Shown piece after piece: positions 61,822 to 64,000 of a stretch of 64,000 bases of DNA (its first letter is position 1; each line of letters opens with the position of its first letter). The DNA comes from JANQQC01 sp965262255 (GTDB lineage: Bacteria > Pseudomonadota > Alphaproteobacteria > Caulobacterales > Hyphomonadaceae). The notes under the pieces are model-generated. The model was not told the DNA's origin, made no database searches, and worked only from the letters and a program-made list of their open reading frames with translations. Location: contig OZ253505.1 in the NCBI GenBank assembly GCA_965262255.1, positions 3,968,001 through 4,032,000 of the forward strand, given 5' to 3'. Made by a program: the position numbers and the translations under genes.

Positions 61822-64000
61822 TTGAAATGGTTCTGTGTGCCGTACCGCTATAACATTTTAGCTGGAGTTCTATCATTCTGTGCATTCTTCACGTTTGCAC
61901 AGGAGTCTATTAATACGCCGATCTCTACACGGAATACTCCAAACACTACATCTGAAAATGTAACTCTTATCGCCGACGAAATTCGTGAGGATCGCATTTC
62001 TACTGCAATTGAAGCATCCGGTAATGTTGAAGTTCGCTACCAAGGCCGCACACTAAAAGCCGATAGACTAACTCTACTTAGAAATACTAACTCAATTCGT
62101 GCTTCGGGAAACGTAACGATACTTGAGGCAGATGGTTCGTATCGAACTGCAGATGAATTCGAAATCGAACTCAGTCTTTCCGATGGTTATGCAACCAACT
62201 TCTCTACTCTAACACCCGATGGAGGTCGGACAACTGCGACAGCGGCGATCAGCCGGTCAGATGGACTTAGTATCCTCGAGAGAGTTGTGTACTCTGCATG
62301 TCAAGCCTGCGGAGGAAATTCTCCACCGACTTGGAAAATAAGAGCTCGCAGAGCGATAATGAACAAACAGTCAGAGCAATTCTCGTATCGCGATGCGGTT
62401 TTGGAAATTGTCGGATTGCCCGTTTTTTATCTTCCGTATTTTGCCCATGCCGATCCGTCTTCGGGTCGAAAATCAGGATTTCTTCCATCTATTCCTGGTT
62501 CGTCTTCTAAATTAGGGCTGTTTTACGAGCAACCTTATTATCTGACCCTATCACGCTCGTCGGATATAACAGTGACTCCGAAAATGTCAGCGAACGTCAA
62601 CCCTCTGCTCAACTTAGACTATCGCAAGAGATTCTGGTCTGGTCAGATCGAGGTAAATACAAGTTTTACACACGAATATCTCTTTGACGGAGAAGGTAAC
62701 AGAGCAAATTCTACGGAGTACAATAACCAAGGAAATTTGTGTCAAGGAGCCGGAAGCGATAGTTCTTATGAAACGGATTGCGAGTCTAGCTGGAGGGGAC
62801 ACGTTTTCGCTAAAGGCAAGTTCGAATTAACACCTACAGTCGAGTGGGGATTTGGGGTCGAACATATGACTGATGATCTCTATACAAGAAGGTATAACAT
62901 ACGAGGAGAAAACGAGCGTAGAGGTCGTTTCAACAGTCAGCCCCGAAGACTGTTATCCCAGCTCTACTTAAACGGAAATGACGAAAAATACTATGCAGAC
63001 ATTGTTGCTTTTGAGATTCAAGGTTTAAGGGAGGACGATGATGACGATTTACTGCCCATTGGGGCTCCAGTTTTTTTCGCAGAACGATTGCTAGACCTTG
63101 GATTATATGGAATAGCATCGGCTGAGTTTTCAGGAACTTTTCTGAACCGCGCAAATGGAGATAGCAATCAGAGGTTAACCTTTGGTTTGGATTGGTCTCG
63201 GAAGACGGTGTTACCGTTTGGCTTTGTTTTAGAACCTTTCGTGGAAGGCCGTGCTGATTCATACGATATTCAAACAGACGAGATCAGAGGTACAAGATTT
63301 GCACGAACAGTTGGTGCGTTAGGAACAAGATTTGAATTTCCGTTAGTCAAGCGAAATCGTCACTCTTCAACTTTTATTAAACCTTTTGCGATGGTCGCCT
63401 ATGGAACAGCTAATCCCAACAACAATAGAATTCCAAATGAAGATACTCTTCTCTATGAGTTTGACGAGGCGTTCCTGTTAGAAGCTAACGCATTCGCGAA
63501 TTATGACATCTATGAGGGTGATGGAACTGCCGCATTAGGGCTATCTACTCAAGTCCGGTGGAATAACGGCGTATCTCTGACGGGGATGGCTGGGCGACGT
63601 TGGCGTTCACGTTCCGATCCTAACCTATCTCTGGCATCTAATTTAGACGGAACGGCTTCGGATTGGGTTGGTAGTTTCATTGCGGATTACGGTACTCCGT
63701 TTCACTTTTCAGCAAAAGTTAGGCTTGATGACGACAGTCTCGCGCTCAATCGAATCGACACAACGTTTTCTACGCGCCACGACTTATATAGCCTTGATCT
63801 CGTTTATTATAAGATTGATAATGACATATCAATCTTGGGGCGGCCAGATGAAGGGATATTCATAGATGGGTCTTATCAGTTGATTAAGAATTTTTACCTA
63901 AACTATAGACGGCATAGGAACATTGAAGAGAATACAGATGCTAACCATTCGATTGGATTTGCGTACGAGGATAAATGTTCTCGTTTTGAGATTGCGTTTG
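61822..64000 (+). CDS. lptD: LPS-assembly protein LptD, N-terminal 726 codons (runs off the window)
   Basis: TTG 61822 starts a signal peptide (ILAGVLSFCAFFTFA before QES). An OstA-like jelly-roll follows (LIADEIREDR, IEASGNVEVRYQGRTLKADR), then the cysteine pair SACQACGGNSPPTWKIRARR, and the barrel entry LPVFYLPYFAHADPSSGRKS with GFLP. No stop up to 64000. LptD inserts lipopolysaccharide into the outer leaflet with LptE. The TTG start has a poor ribosome site; a later start would cut the signal. Confidence 0.93.
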   Translation, partial: MKWFCVPYRYNILAGVLSFCAFFTFAQESINTPISTRNTPNTTSENVTLIADEIREDRISTAIEASGNVEVRYQGRTLKADRLTLLRNTNSIRASGNVTILEADGSYRTADEFEIELSLSDGYATNFSTLTPDGGRTTATAAISRSDGLSILERVVYSACQACGGNSPPTWKIRARRAIMNKQSEQFSYRDAVLEIVGLPVFYLPYFAHADPSSGRKSGFLPSIPGSSSKLGLFYEQPYYLTLSRSSDITVTPKMSANVNPLLNLDYRKRFWSGQIEVNTSFTHEYLFDGEGNRANSTEYNNQGNLCQGAGSDSSYETDCESSWRGHVFAKGKFELTPTVEWGFGVEHMTDDLYTRRYNIRGENERRGRFNSQPRRLLSQLYLNGNDEKYYADIVAFEIQGLREDDDDDLLPIGAPVFFAERLLDLGLYGIASAEFSGTFLNRANGDSNQRLTFGLDWSRKTVLPFGFVLEPFVEGRADSYDIQTDEIRGTRFARTVGALGTRFEFPLVKRNRHSSTFIKPFAMVAYGTANPNNNRIPNEDTLLYEFDEAFLLEANAFANYDIYEGDGTAALGLSTQVRWNNGVSLTGMAGRRWRSRSDPNLSLASNLDGTASDWVGSFIADYGTPFHFSAKVRLDDDSLALNRIDTTFSTRHDLYSLDLVYYKIDNDISILGRPDEGIFIDGSYQLIKNFYLNYRRHRNIEENTDANHSIGFAYEDKCSRFEIAF

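Noticed and set aside
61598..61825. 75-codon frame between plsY and lptD
   Set aside because: No ribosome site, no recognisable domain, overlaps the lptD start; composition not distinct from noncoding sequence.

Overview
This window looks like a chromosomal piece of an AT-rich alphaproteobacterium. The best taxonomic clue is the cytochrome c oxidase block on the minus strand: ctaC, ctaD, ctaB, a 55-codon coxF-like gene, ctaG, ctaE, SURF1 and thrC, with tldD divergent on the other side. From memory this order fits the Caulobacterales/Maricaulales/Parvularculales side of the class. A lptD gene with an N-terminal cysteine pair, plsY, amtB and a PagL-like gene confirm an outer-membrane bearer. 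No rRNA, tRNA or CRISPR array was seen.

Layout. 1-7.4 kb is a mobile/defence scrap yard: an AAA ATPase with the start of a subtilase, a decayed IS481 copy abutting an autotransporter barrel remnant, an AbiE toxin-antitoxin pair whose toxin appears to start at ATT, and a RES-type toxin-antitoxin locus whose toxin gene is broken by two MITEs. 7.66-22.0 kb is one autotransporter of about 4,760 residues, preceded by a 12-G tract that puts its best start codon out of frame. 22.4-24.3 kb holds amtB and a pagL-like gene. 24.5-36.7 kb carries two copies of a split KAP-type P-loop NTPase system (the second with a duplicated C-terminal partner), separated by nested IS remnants, including an intact IS1380-type element that landed inside another transposase gene. 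36.9-44.5 kb is the respiratory oxidase cluster. 44.6-51.0 kb has a TPR protein, tldD, a nitroreductase and xthA; the last two are repeated 2.7 kb downstream as a 1.41 kb direct duplication that encloses a HigBA-like toxin-antitoxin pair. 51.0-54.4 kb has a second RES locus (toxin intact, antitoxin frameshifted) and a TnpB element with detached copies of its right end. 54.6-64 kb returns to cell-envelope genes: a tail-anchored repeat protein, a lipoprotein with an S41 fold whose catalytic dyad seems lost, a glutathione-transferase-fold protein, a secreted protein, plsY and the start of lptD.

How they work together. The housekeeping parts build the terminal oxidase (subunits, haem O synthesis, copper insertion, assembly) and the envelope (PlsY phospholipid precursor synthesis, LptD lipopolysaccharide export, PagL-like lipid A deacylation, the giant surface protein). 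The accessory parts are at least four toxin-antitoxin or defence-like loci in different states of decay plus several families of short inverted-repeat elements. The items most worth a second look are the poly-G switch in front of the giant autotransporter, the duplicated split KAP system, and the detached TnpB right ends that may encode guide RNA scaffolds.
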